Below, in pieces: positions 1 to 6,649 of a stretch of 28,238 bases of DNA (position 1 is its first letter; every line of letters starts with the position of its first letter). Origin of the DNA: an uncultured Collinsella sp. (GTDB taxonomy: Bacteria > Actinomycetota > Coriobacteriia > Coriobacteriales > Coriobacteriaceae). The translations under genes were made by a program, and so were the position numbers. The notes below the pieces were generated by a model, which saw nothing but the letters and a program-made list of their open reading frames with translations, was not told the origin of the DNA and ran no database searches. The stretch lies in the NCBI GenBank assembly GCA_900755005.1, contig CAAEEX010000074.1, forward strand, positions 1-28,238. Reading direction: 5' to 3'.

Positions 1-381
1 GGCGCGACGGCCCGTGGTCTCGGCCAAGCGGTCGCACAATGCGTCCTTGGCGCGCAGGGCCGAGAAGCGCGTGTTGCGCAGCTGCTCGGTCACGCCGCGG
101 GCGGTGATGGCGATGGTGGCGCCGGGGCGGATGACGGTCTCCCAGGCGATGTCGTAAACGCCGTCATACAGCTCGTTGGCATCCTGCGCCTCAAAACGCC
201 CGAGCACCACGAACACGCGGCTGGCCAGGCGCGACCACAGGCACGCGCGATAGCCTTCTTCGAGCTCGCCCTCAAACGTAGCGCGGCCCTTCAGGCGGCG
301 GACATGCGAAAGCCCGAGCCGTTTAAGCTCGTCGGCGAGTGCGGACTCAAAGCCCTCGGGGCAGCTTGCATAAAATTCCAT
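1..381 (-). CDS. rlmL: RlmL-like 23S rRNA methyltransferase (N-terminal part, runs off left edge)
   Basis: The first 127 codons of a minus-strand gene are present; the rest lies beyond base 1. The protein begins MEFYASCPEGFESALADELK and continues through GRATFEGELEEGYRACLW, SRVFVVLGRF, DANELYDGVYDIAWE and LRNTRFSALRAKDALCDRL. This is the signature order of the N-terminal ferredoxin-like and THUMP region of RlmL/RlmKL-type enzymes, which bind rRNA and place a methyl group on N2 of a guanine in 23S rRNA (G2445 in E. coli) using S-adenosylmethionine. The methyltransferase domain itself is outside the window, so catalysis cannot be confirmed, and it cannot be told whether the RlmK half is fused. 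The ATG at 379-381 is preceded on the minus strand by AGAGG about seven bases upstream, which supports this start. The gene diverges from the HAD gene at 457. Confidence 0.85.
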   Translation of the reverse strand, partial: MEFYASCPEGFESALADELKRLGLSHVRRLKGRATFEGELEEGYRACLWSRLASRVFVVLGRFEAQDANELYDGVYDIAWETVIRPGATIAITARGVTEQLRNTRFSALRAKDALCDRLAETTGRRA

Positions 382-408
382 GGGTGACCTCTCTGGTTGC
401 GTCGCTCC

Positions 409-418
409 ATTATATGAT
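409..418. promoter_or_regulatory. Overlapping divergent -10 candidates between rlmL and the HAD gene
   Basis: The 75-base gap between the two divergent starts holds a perfect TATAAT on the minus strand (plus bases 409-414) and TATGAT on the plus strand (413-418). Either would place a transcript start 20 to 40 bases before its gene. I find no good -35 box at the expected distance for either, so this rests on the -10 matches and position only. Confidence 0.3.
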
Positions 419-456
419 GGATGCTCCGTTTGCCCTCGCCCCCGAAAGGAACCCAT

Positions 457-1284
457 ATGATTGATGCGTGCCCCGATTCCGCTGTGCTCTTTTTTGACGT
501 TGACGGCACGCTGACGTCGTTCGATCCCGACGATATGACCGATAAGGATTTTTCGGCGGTTCGTCCTTCGCAGGCGGTAATCGAGGCCTTCCACACGCTG
601 CGCGATGCGGGTCATAAGGCGTTTATCTGCACCGGCCGCCCCCTGTGGCTCATCGCCGACAGCCTGCGCGAGTTGGATCCCGAAGGCATCGTTGCCATGG
701 CGGGCGCCACGCTCGAGGTTGAGGGACGCGTGGTGCACGAGGACTGCTTTGCCGAGGATGTCGCCGAGGAACTTGCACGCCGCATTATCTCGGCAGGATT
801 CGAGGCCTTTTTCGAGACCAATGGAGCAACCTTTGCTCTGGAGCCTGCGGGTGTTGAGGAATCGTCTCTGATCGGTACCACCGTGGTGCATGGCGCCGAG
901 GAGATGCGCGTCGACGGTCGTCTGCGCGTGGGCAAGGTGTGCCTGAACGCGCCCAACTTGGCGTGCGTGGCCAACGATGACGGCTTTATCGAGCGCAACT
1001 TTGAGCTGTGCAATACCGGTGGCCAGAACCGCGAGCTCAGCCCCAAGGGCATCGACAAGGGCGTGGGCGTGGCGCGAGCGCTGGAGTATCTGGGCCGTGC
1101 GGGTAATGCGTGCACTTTTGGTTTTGGCGATTCGGGTAACGACCTGGGCATGCTCGCCGCCGTGGAGACGGCCGTAGCCATGGGCAACGCCATGCCCGAG
1201 GTCAAGGCGGTCGCCGACTACGTGACCGACGACGTTGCGCACGACGGCACCGTCACGGCGATGCGCCACTTTGGTTTGATCTAA
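457..1284 (+). CDS. HAD-superfamily (Cof-type) phosphatase
   Basis: A 275-residue protein of the haloacid dehalogenase superfamily. Motif I is FFDVDGTLTS, with nucleophile Asp14 and acid Asp16; motif II is the T of ICTGRP; motif IV is GFGDSGNDLGML near the C-terminus, binding Mg2+. The large insert between motifs II and IV fits a C2 cap as in Cof/YidA-type sugar and nucleotide phosphatases, which are cytosolic and often promiscuous. The exact substrate cannot be read from sequence. I chose the ATG at 457 because GAAAGGA sits seven bases upstream; an in-frame ATG at 421 has no ribosome site and would add twelve residues not typical of the family. The gene is alone on its strand and ends at a bidirectional terminator. 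Confidence 0.85.
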   Translation: MIDACPDSAVLFFDVDGTLTSFDPDDMTDKDFSAVRPSQAVIEAFHTLRDAGHKAFICTGRPLWLIADSLRELDPEGIVAMAGATLEVEGRVVHEDCFAEDVAEELARRIISAGFEAFFETNGATFALEPAGVEESSLIGTTVVHGAEEMRVDGRLRVGKVCLNAPNLACVANDDGFIERNFELCNTGGQNRELSPKGIDKGVGVARALEYLGRAGNACTFGFGDSGNDLGMLAAVETAVAMGNAMPEVKAVADYVTDDVAHDGTVTAMRHFGLI

Positions 1285-1285
1285 T

Positions 1286-1326
1286 AAATGGCCGGTTCGC
1301 CCACAATGAGAGCGAACCGGCCATTT
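1286..1326. terminator. Bidirectional terminator between HAD gene and DeoR gene
   Basis: A perfect 15-bp inverted repeat (1286-1300 with 1312-1326, core GGCCGGTTCGC) with an 11-base loop. A-rich bases on the left and T-rich bases on the right give a short U tract in each direction. It lies exactly between two convergent stop codons (1282-1284 plus, 1330-1332 minus). Confidence 0.85.
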
Positions 1327-1329
1327 GAG

Positions 1330-2121
1330 TTATTTTGCAAAATAGAGCTTGGGATGACTGCGGCTGCTCTCGATTGCCGCTGTCATGATGCCCTCGTTGT
1401 CTCCATCAACGATGATGCCATCGAGGTCATCGATCTGCGCGGACTGATAAAAACTGGTCTTGTTGAACTTTCCCTGGTCAACCATCATATAGCCCTGGTT
1501 TGAGTTGGTCAGATACATGCTCTTGATCATGGCCGAGAAGTCATGCTCGACGGTAAAGCCGTGGTCGGGATGGAATCCGTCCGCGCTGACAAATGCCTTG
1601 TCGGCATGAAGCTTGCTCATGCAGTCGAGCGTTAGCGCGCCCGCGAGATAAAGGTGACCCTTTCGCACGGAGCCGCCTAACAGCACTACCGAAGCATTGG
1701 GCAGATTAAAGCTGGCATAGTTTGCGATAGCAAGATCGCCGGTGATGATGGTGATATCGCGTTTGTCCATGAGGGCCTTAGTGAAGTAAAAGGCCGTGGT
1801 GCCGATGTCGATCACCAGAACGTCGCCATCGTCAACAAGAGTTGCTGCGGTCGCGGCGATTGCCTCCTTGGCCTCGACTTGGACATTGATGCGCTCTTCG
1901 GGATACGAAATGGCATTGGAACGAGAAAGCGATACCGCTCCGCCACGTACGCGACGCAATTTGCCTTCCGATTCCAGCGAGACGAGGTCGTGTCGCGCGG
2001 TAACTTCCGAAACCGAAAAGCGGCGAACGATGTCGGATACCGAGATATTTGGCTTTTCGGCCAGCCAGTTCATGATAAATCGCTGACGTTCGGCCGGGGA
2101 AAGGTCTGAAGTTGATGCCAT
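1330..2121 (-). CDS. DeoR-family transcriptional regulator of sugar metabolism
   Basis: A 263-residue regulator. An N-terminal DeoR-type winged helix lies at about residues 8-60 (RQRFIMNWLAEKPNISVSDI, FSVSEVTARHDLVSLESEGK, LRRVRGGAV), followed by a sugar-phosphate-sensing DeoRC domain (DVLVIDIGTTAFYF, ITIITGDLAIANY, VVLLGGSVRKGHLYLAG, KAFVSADGF, VDQGKFNK). Family members usually repress a neighbouring sugar operon and are released by a phosphorylated intermediate. Here the gene diverges from the aldolase-PTS operon across a 360-base AT-rich gap with repeated CTTTCG motifs, so control of that operon is the natural inference. The start at 2121 is chosen for AAAGGAGCG nine bases upstream; the open frame continues far upstream but only as antisense to the next gene. 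Confidence 0.88.
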   Translation of the reverse strand: MASTSDLSPAERQRFIMNWLAEKPNISVSDIVRRFSVSEVTARHDLVSLESEGKLRRVRGGAVSLSRSNAISYPEERINVQVEAKEAIAATAATLVDDGDVLVIDIGTTAFYFTKALMDKRDITIITGDLAIANYASFNLPNASVVLLGGSVRKGHLYLAGALTLDCMSKLHADKAFVSADGFHPDHGFTVEHDFSAMIKSMYLTNSNQGYMMVDQGKFNKTSFYQSAQIDDLDGIIVDGDNEGIMTAAIESSRSHPKLYFAK

Positions 2122-2138
2122 AAGTCGCTCCTTTTGAA

Positions 2139-2163
2139 CGAAAGGCAAAAGAAATGCCTTTCG
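2139..2163. promoter_or_regulatory. Perfect 9-bp inverted repeat before DeoR gene, possible auto-operator
   Basis: CGAAAGGCA (2139-2147) and TGCCTTTCG (2155-2163) are perfect inverted arms separated by seven A-rich bases. It sits 18 bases before the deoR-type start codon, where binding would block its own expression. The CTTTCG half recurs at 2379 and 2444 beside the divergent operon. The rest of this 360-base gap (2122-2481) is unusually AT-rich and holds no convincing gene. Confidence 0.45.
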
Positions 2164-2373
2164 TAATCGAAATATAACGTATCGATATGAAAAGAACAAG
2201 GCGAAATCGAGCGAACGAGATGAATGACACGCCTTGCTTTTATTTGTAATTAGTAGTTGGCCTGACGTGCAGAATGCCTGCAACAGCCAGTAAAGAGTCT
2301 TGCCTGAAAGGTGTTCGAAAAAAAGTGAGATACGTTCACGCCCGATAATCGACCGTTCACGGAAAGTTGGCAA

Positions 2374-2460
2374 TTGAGCTTTCGATATCTTTTGAAGTAG
2401 TTTATAAAAGAAAGCCGAAAAGCTTTTGAAACAAAGAAAAAGGCTTTCGATAGCAATAAT
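2374..2460 (+). promoter_or_regulatory. Promoter and operator region of the aldolase-PTS operon
   Basis: GCTTTCGATA occurs twice as an exact direct repeat (2378-2387 and 2443-2452). Between them are an inverted pair GAAAGCC/GGCTTTC (2410-2416, 2442-2448) and the palindrome AAAAGCTTTT (2418-2427). A possible -10 TATAAA is at 2403-2408, with a weak TTTCGA seventeen bases before it (2380-2385). Repeated TTTC/GAAA blocks are typical of DeoR-family operators, and their placement across and after the promoter suits repression. Promoter boxes are weak matches; the repeats are certain. Confidence 0.4.
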
Positions 2461-2481
2461 GCTAGATGAGAAAGGACCAAC

Positions 2482-3192
2482 ATGGCGATCAAGGTGTTTG
2501 CCGACGGCGCTAACCTCGAGGGCATGCTTGACATGCACGACAATGGCAACGTTCAGGGCTTCACGACCAATCCTTCCCTTATGAAGGCCGGTGGCGTGAC
2601 TGACTACCGTGCTTTTGCCAAGACGGTTCTTGAGCACATCACCGATGTGTCGGTCTCTTTTGAGGTGTTCGCCGACGACGAGGCTGGTATGGAGGCCGAG
2701 GCTCGCGAGATCGCAACCTGGGCGGACAACGTCTACGTTAAGATTCCGGCGCTCAACACCAAGGGCGAGTCCACCGCCGCGCTGGTCAAGCGCCTTTCCG
2801 CCGATGGCATCAAGGTGAATGTCACCACCATCTTCACGCCCGAGCAGGTCGACGAGTTCGTCGATGCCGTCTCTGCCGAGACCCCCTCTATTCTGTCTAT
2901 CTTTGCCGGCCGAATCGCCGATACCGGTGTCGATCCGCTGCCCCTCATGGCAGAGTCCGTAAAGAAGGCTGCCGTCAAGCCCGCCGCCGAGGTTCTCTGG
3001 GCATCCACGCGTGAGGTGCTCAACATCTTCCAGGCAGAGTCTGTTGGCTGCCAGATCATTACGGTCCCCAATGCCCTTCTTGCCAAGCGCAAGAATTTCG
3101 GGAAAGATTTGCTTGAGTACTCGCTTGATACGGTCAAGGGCTTTGCCCGCGACATTCAGGCGCTTGGTTTTCATATCCTGCCCGAGGAGTAG
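2482..3192 (+). CDS. Fructose-6-phosphate aldolase / transaldolase-like enzyme, copy 1
   Basis: A 236-residue class I aldolase of the small transaldolase (FSA/TalC) family. It starts MAIKVFADGANLEGMLDM and carries the family motif GFTTNPSLM (residues 26-34), the Schiff-base lysine in NVYVKIP (Lys87), KVNVTTIFTP, SIFAGRIADTGVD and EVLWASTRE. Enzymes of this family either cleave fructose-6-phosphate to dihydroxyacetone and glyceraldehyde-3-phosphate or transfer dihydroxyacetone between sugar phosphates; sequence reading alone does not separate these. A good ribosome site (GAAAGGA) lies before the ATG. It is the first gene of an operon with three PTS subunits, the next starting nine bases after its stop, so it probably acts on the phosphorylated product of that transporter. 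A second copy, about 80 per cent identical by hand count and gap-free, lies at 5788. Confidence 0.85.
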   Translation: MAIKVFADGANLEGMLDMHDNGNVQGFTTNPSLMKAGGVTDYRAFAKTVLEHITDVSVSFEVFADDEAGMEAEAREIATWADNVYVKIPALNTKGESTAALVKRLSADGIKVNVTTIFTPEQVDEFVDAVSAETPSILSIFAGRIADTGVDPLPLMAESVKKAAVKPAAEVLWASTREVLNIFQAESVGCQIITVPNALLAKRKNFGKDLLEYSLDTVKGFARDIQALGFHILPEE

Positions 3193-3201
3193 GGGGCGAG
3201 C

Positions 3202-3648
3202 ATGCTGACCGATCTTCTTAAGCCCGAGCTTGTTGCCTGCCATGTCGAGGCCTCCGATTGGGAGGAAGCGATCAAGGCGTGCGGCAAATTGCTCGTAGAC
3301 GCCGGCAAATGCGACCAGAGCTATGTCGACGCCATGATTTCATCGGTTCACAAATTCGGTCCCTATATGGTTCTGGAAGAGGGCATCGCCATGCCCCATG
3401 CCCAGGCCGATGGCAACGTGAGCGAAGCGGGAATCTGCATCGTCACGCTTGATCCTGCGGTTGCGTTTGGACATGAGGATTTCGATCCGGTTCACGTGCT
3501 CGTGGGCATCTGCGCGCCCGACCCCAAGGCCCATCTTGGCTGCTTGGCGGAGCTTTCGCAGATGTTCGAGGACGAGGACTGCGTTGCCAAGCTCAGCGCG
3601 TGCGATACGCCCGAGCAAGTTCTGGAGACCATGCGTTCATTCTTTTAG
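3202..3648 (+). CDS. PTS IIA component, ascorbate/fructose-mannitol type
   Basis: A 148-residue soluble phosphocarrier of the PTS EIIA type 2 fold. The sequence runs MLTDLLKPELV, WEEAIKACGKLL, SYVDAMI, FGPYMVLEEGIAMPHA, with the phosphorylated histidine at His66 in the GIAMPHA motif, then VHVLVGICAPD and HLGCLAELSQMF. The length and order match UlaC/SgaA, which accept phosphate from HPr and pass it to IIB. It begins nine bases after the aldolase stop and is followed by matching IIB and IIC genes, so assignment to one transporter is firm. The sugar is not shown by the sequence: ascorbate-family PTS proteins also serve pentitols and other substrates. Confidence 0.87.
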   Translation: MLTDLLKPELVACHVEASDWEEAIKACGKLLVDAGKCDQSYVDAMISSVHKFGPYMVLEEGIAMPHAQADGNVSEAGICIVTLDPAVAFGHEDFDPVHVLVGICAPDPKAHLGCLAELSQMFEDEDCVAKLSACDTPEQVLETMRSFF

Positions 3649-3660
3649 GCCTTAATGGCA

Positions 3661-3681
3661 CGGCGATGCGTCGCCGCTTTT
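3661..3681 (+). terminator. Intra-operon hairpin between IIA and IIB
   Basis: CGGCGA and TCGCCG form a perfect 6-bp stem with a TGCG loop, followed by CTTTT. It resembles a weak intrinsic terminator and may reduce transcription of the IIB and IIC genes relative to the aldolase and IIA. Confidence 0.4.
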
Positions 3682-3724
3682 GGATAGACGGGAAAACCGT
3701 CACGTGTAGGAGAGGAAGGTTGCC

Positions 3725-4000
3725 ATGCATATCATCACCGTATGCGGAAACGGCATCGGGTCCAGCCTGATGCTCGCTGGCAAAGTCGAGGAGCTTTGCG
3801 AGGAGGAGGGCATCAAGGCCGACGTTGAGTCTATGGACCTGAACGGTGCTTCTTCCGCAAATCCGGATCTGTTCATCACCGTTAAGGAGCTCGCTCCCGA
3901 GCTTCACGGTAACGTCGTGATCGTTCGCAGCTATGTGAACAAGAAGAAGATCCGCGAAGACGCCCTCGAGGCAATCAAGGCGGCCGCCGCTAACGCCTAA
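3725..4000 (+). CDS. PTS IIB component, ascorbate (SgaB/UlaB) type
   Basis: A 91-residue protein beginning MHIITVCGNGIGSSLMLA. Cys7 in CGNGIGSSL is the phosphorylated cysteine of the lactate/ascorbate IIB fold, which passes phosphate from IIA to the sugar bound by IIC. The later part (DLFITVKELAPEL, VVIVRSYVNKKKI) matches the rest of the domain, and the length is normal for UlaB. GGAGAGGAAGG precedes the ATG. It is separated from IIA by 76 bases and from IIC by 71 bases, each gap holding a hairpin. Confidence 0.87.
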   Translation: MHIITVCGNGIGSSLMLAGKVEELCEEEGIKADVESMDLNGASSANPDLFITVKELAPELHGNVVIVRSYVNKKKIREDALEAIKAAAANA

Positions 4001-4014
4001 AGCGGCACAAAAAA

Positions 4015-4047
4015 GGGCGGTTCCCTGTGGAAGAGGGAAACGCGCCC
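4015..4047 (+). other. Intra-operon stem-loop between IIB and IIC
   Basis: GGGCGGTTCCC (4015-4025) can pair with GGGAAACGCGCCC (4035-4047), leaving a small internal bulge. No T-run follows, so it looks like an RNA-stability or processing stem rather than a terminator. Confidence 0.4.
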
Positions 4048-4071
4048 ACGTTAAAAAGAAAGGAAGCCCAG

Positions 4072-5463
4072 ATGCAAGTCATCCTTCCCATACTTGAGTT
4101 TATCCAATCGATTCTGACCAAGCCAGCATGGATTATGGGCCTGTTCGCTTTTGTCGGCCTTGTCGCGCTTAAGCGTCCCGCCCACAAGGTGATGACGGGC
4201 ACCCTGAAGCCCATTCTTGGTTACATCATGCTGTCCGCCGGCGCCGCTGTTGTTCAGGAGAACCTTGCTCCGCTGGGTACCTTCATCGAGACCGGTTTCC
4301 ACATCACCGGCGTCGTGCCCAACAACGAGGTCGTTGTTTCGATGGCTCAGAGCGTCCTCGGCGTTCAGACCATGATGATCCTGATTCTCGGCTATGTCGT
4401 GAACATTATCATTGCCCGCTTTACCAAGTTTAAGTACATCTTCCTGACGGGCCATCACAGCATGTTTATGGCCTGCCTGCTGTCTGCCGTTCTGCAGGCA
4501 TCTGGCTTCCAGGATGTCCAGCTTGTCATCGTGGGCGGCATGTTCCTGGGCCTCGTGAGCGCTATGCTTCCCGCCGTTGGTCAGCGTTTCACCGAGAAGG
4601 TTACCGATGGCGATGAAATCGCCATGGGCCACTTCGGTTCACTCGCCTATTACATCTCCGCTGCAGTCGGTACGCTTTTTGCTAAGGACGCCGAGGAGAA
4701 CAGCACCGAGAAGATCGAGGTTCCCGAGAAGTTCGCCTTCCTGCGCGACACTACCATCTCCACGGCTCTTACCATGGCCTTCTTCTACCTGGTTACCGCT
4801 TTCGCCGCTTACATCGCAGATCCTGCGGTCGTTACCAAGACCGCTGGCGGCGACAACGTGATTGTCTATGCCCTGACCTGTGCCCTGTCCTTTGCCGTTG
4901 GTGTCACCATCGTCTATAACGGCGTTCGTATGATCCTTGCCGACCTGGTCCCGGCTTTCCAGGGCATCTCCAACAAGCTGATCCCCGGTGCCATCCCCGC
5001 CGTCGACTGCGCCGTCTTCTTCCCCTATGCTCCCACCGCCGTCATCCTCGGCTTTGTCGCTTCCTTTATCGGTGGCGTGGTCGGTATGTTCATCGTGGGC
5101 GCTACCCTGGGCATCTTCATCATCCCGGGCATGGTTCCTCACTTCTTCTGCGGTGCTACCGCGGGCATCTACGGCAATGCTACCGGCGGTCGCAAGGGCG
5201 CAGCTCTTGGCGCTTTCGTCAACGGCCTGCTCATCACCTTTGCCCCGGCCCTGCTCCTGCCCGTTCTTGACGTCTTTGGCTTCAAGAACACTACGTTCGG
5301 CGACTTCGATTTCTCCGTCATTGGTATTACGCTTGGCCGCGCTGCCGAGGCCTTCGGTACCACCGGTGTCTACGCGATTCTTGCTGTCCTCCTGATCGTC
5401 GCCTTCGTCCCCAACTTCATCCACACCAAGGGTGCTGTGATCAATCACGTTGAGGAAGAGTAA
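4072..5463 (+). CDS. PTS IIC membrane permease, ascorbate (SgaT/UlaA) type
   Basis: A 463-residue integral membrane protein, close to the 465 residues of E. coli UlaA. It has about ten to eleven hydrophobic segments and the conserved stretches KPILGYIMLSAGA, GHHSMFMACLLSAVLQ, GMVPHFFCGATAGIYGNATG and GAALGAFVNGLLITF. UlaA-type proteins carry the sugar across the membrane while it is phosphorylated by IIB. The ATG at 4072 is chosen for AAAGGAA about ten bases upstream; an in-frame ATG at 4027 would add fifteen charged residues with no family match. It ends the operon and a strong terminator follows. Neither ascorbate-specific enzymes (UlaG, UlaD, UlaE, UlaF) nor a transketolase are nearby, so the substrate may be a different sugar, perhaps one whose phosphate is an aldolase substrate. 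Confidence 0.88.
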   Translation: MQVILPILEFIQSILTKPAWIMGLFAFVGLVALKRPAHKVMTGTLKPILGYIMLSAGAAVVQENLAPLGTFIETGFHITGVVPNNEVVVSMAQSVLGVQTMMILILGYVVNIIIARFTKFKYIFLTGHHSMFMACLLSAVLQASGFQDVQLVIVGGMFLGLVSAMLPAVGQRFTEKVTDGDEIAMGHFGSLAYYISAAVGTLFAKDAEENSTEKIEVPEKFAFLRDTTISTALTMAFFYLVTAFAAYIADPAVVTKTAGGDNVIVYALTCALSFAVGVTIVYNGVRMILADLVPAFQGISNKLIPGAIPAVDCAVFFPYAPTAVILGFVASFIGGVVGMFIVGATLGIFIIPGMVPHFFCGATAGIYGNATGGRKGAALGAFVNGLLITFAPALLLPVLDVFGFKNTTFGDFDFSVIGITLGRAAEAFGTTGVYAILAVLLIVAFVPNFIHTKGAVINHVEEE

Positions 5464-5520
5464 TCCAGGCATACGTTAAGCCCTAATCGGGCGGAGCTCC
5501 GATAACCGGCTCCTACACGG

Positions 5521-5562
5521 AAGCGGTGACGTCTCAAATGAGGCGTCACCGCTTTTTGTTTT
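5521..5562 (+). terminator. Intrinsic terminator of the PTS operon
   Basis: A perfect 11-bp stem AAGCGGTGACG / CGTCACCGCTT (5521-5531, 5544-5554), extended inside by CTC/GAG, is followed by TTTTGTTTT. This is a textbook rho-independent terminator and means the second aldolase at 5788 needs its own promoter. Confidence 0.88.
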
Positions 5563-5632
5563 GGAGTGGTTGTGAAAACGCACCGGTGAAGCGCTGTCTC
5601 TGCGCCGCGAACGGAATCAACCGCGATGATCA

Positions 5633-5647
5633 GCAAAAACGTTTTGC
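5633..5647 (+). promoter_or_regulatory. Operator-like palindrome before second aldolase
   Basis: GCAAAAACGTTTTGC is almost perfectly self-complementary (AAAACGTTTT core with GC/GC ends, one extra A). The central CG between A and T runs resembles LacI/CcpA-type operators rather than the CTTTCG repeats beside the first aldolase. TATAAA follows at 5662-5667 but without a clear -35 box. The 324-base gap 5464-5787 otherwise holds the terminator, the repeat at 5725, and no credible gene. Confidence 0.35.
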
Positions 5648-5724
5648 CGCTGGGGTGTCGATATAAAAATGGTAAAACTGCAAAACCGTTCGCCGAGAAG
5701 ATGAAAACCCGCAGCTCACGCCTT

Positions 5725-5757
5725 GATAAACGTAGGTAAAGTGTTTAGCAGTTTATC
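5725..5757 (+). promoter_or_regulatory. Inverted and direct GTTTA repeats before second aldolase
   Basis: GATAAAC (5725-5731) and GTTTATC (5751-5757) are perfect inverted arms; inside them TAAAC/GTTTA form a second inverted pair ending at 5747, so GTTTA occurs twice eight bases apart. TTGATA at 5723-5728 could be a -35 box with a poor -10 (TAGCAG) seventeen bases later. The position 31 bases before the start codon suits an operator. Confidence 0.35.
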
Positions 5758-5787
5758 GCCCATGTGCAAGCGAAAGGAATCAGGCAG

Positions 5788-6492
5788 ATGGCAATCAAGG
5801 TGTTCGCTGACGGTGCAAACCTCGAGGGCATGCTCGACATGTACGAGAACGGCAACGTTCAGGGTTTCACGACCAACCCGTCCCTTATGAAGAAGGGCGG
5901 CGTGACGGATTACCGCGCGTTTGCCAAGGAGGTCCTGGCCCACATCACCGATGTGTCCGTCTCGTTTGAGGTCTTTGCCGACGACGTCGAGACCATGGAG
6001 GTCGAGGCCCGCGAGATCGCTACCTGGGCCGAGAACGTCTACGTCAAGATTCCGTGCGTGACTACCAAGGGCGAGTCCACCGCCGAGCTGGTGCGCAAGC
6101 TTTCGGCCGATGGCATCAAGGTCAACGTCACCACCATCTTTACGCCTACGCAGGTCGACGAGATGGTCGAGGCCGTTAATGCCGAGACGCCGTCCATCAT
6201 CTCGCTCTTTGCCGGCCGTATCGCTGACACCGGCGTCGATCCCATTCCGTTTATGACGGAGTCGGTGAAGAAGGCCGCCGCCAAGCCCAACTGCGAGGTC
6301 CTGTGGGCGTCCACGCGTGAGCTTATCAATATTTACCAGGCGGAAGGATGCGGTTGCCAGATCATCACGGTGCCCAACAGCATCCTGGCCAAGCGTAAGA
6401 ACATCGGCCGTGACCCGTACGAGGTCTCGCTCGATACCGTGCGCGGTTTTGCCAAGGATATCGCCTCGCTCGGTTTCCATATCCTGCCGTAA
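5788..6492 (+). CDS. Fructose-6-phosphate aldolase / transaldolase-like enzyme, copy 2
   Basis: A 234-residue close paralogue of the enzyme at 2482, aligning without gaps and lacking only the final two glutamates. It keeps GFTTNPSLM, the Schiff-base Lys87 in NVYVKIP, KVNVTTIFTP, FAGRIADTGVD and VLWASTRE. Differences are scattered and mostly conservative, with a cluster just after the catalytic strand (PALNTKGE versus PCVTTKGE) and near residues 168-190. This pattern points to an old duplication under purifying selection rather than a decaying copy. GAAAGGA precedes the ATG at 5788; an in-frame ATG at 5764 lacks one. It has its own upstream repeats and sits behind the operon terminator, so it may be expressed under other conditions, for example as the housekeeping enzyme. 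Confidence 0.85.
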   Translation: MAIKVFADGANLEGMLDMYENGNVQGFTTNPSLMKKGGVTDYRAFAKEVLAHITDVSVSFEVFADDVETMEVEAREIATWAENVYVKIPCVTTKGESTAELVRKLSADGIKVNVTTIFTPTQVDEMVEAVNAETPSIISLFAGRIADTGVDPIPFMTESVKKAAAKPNCEVLWASTRELINIYQAEGCGCQIITVPNSILAKRKNIGRDPYEVSLDTVRGFAKDIASLGFHILP

Positions 6493-6646
6493 CGCGAACG
6501 CTGACTACATCGCGGGTTGTTCGCCCCGGCCTTTCCTTTCCCTATCGCTCACGCGCTTCGCGAGGGTCGCGCTAGGCAAAGGAAAGGCCGGGGCTGCCGA
6601 CACGAACTTGCCGGTAGGTTGGTGATAGGCTTCCATATCCTGCCGT
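6472..6646 (+). repeat. Duplicated 3' end of the aldolase gene
   Basis: The last coding bases of copy 2 recur downstream: GGYTTCCATATCCTGCCGT at 6472-6490 and again at 6628-6646, 18 of 19 bases identical. In frame the second copy still reads GFHILP, the C-terminus of the aldolase. The two copies bracket the hairpin element at 6523-6594. This looks like the footprint of an insertion or unequal recombination. Confidence 0.7.
6523..6594. repeat. Perfect 17-bp inverted repeat (REP-like hairpin)
   Basis: GCCCCGGCCTTTCCTTT (6523-6539) pairs perfectly with its reverse complement at 6578-6594. The 38-base loop is itself GC-rich with smaller palindromes (CGCGCTTCGCG). No long T-run follows, so it is not a normal terminator. 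Confidence 0.75.
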
Positions 6647-6649
6647 GGA

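Noticed and set aside
2122..3243. N-terminal extension of the DeoR gene through the gap and the aldolase
   Set aside because: The extension is antisense to a real gene, and a proper ribosome site and family N-terminus occur at 2121.
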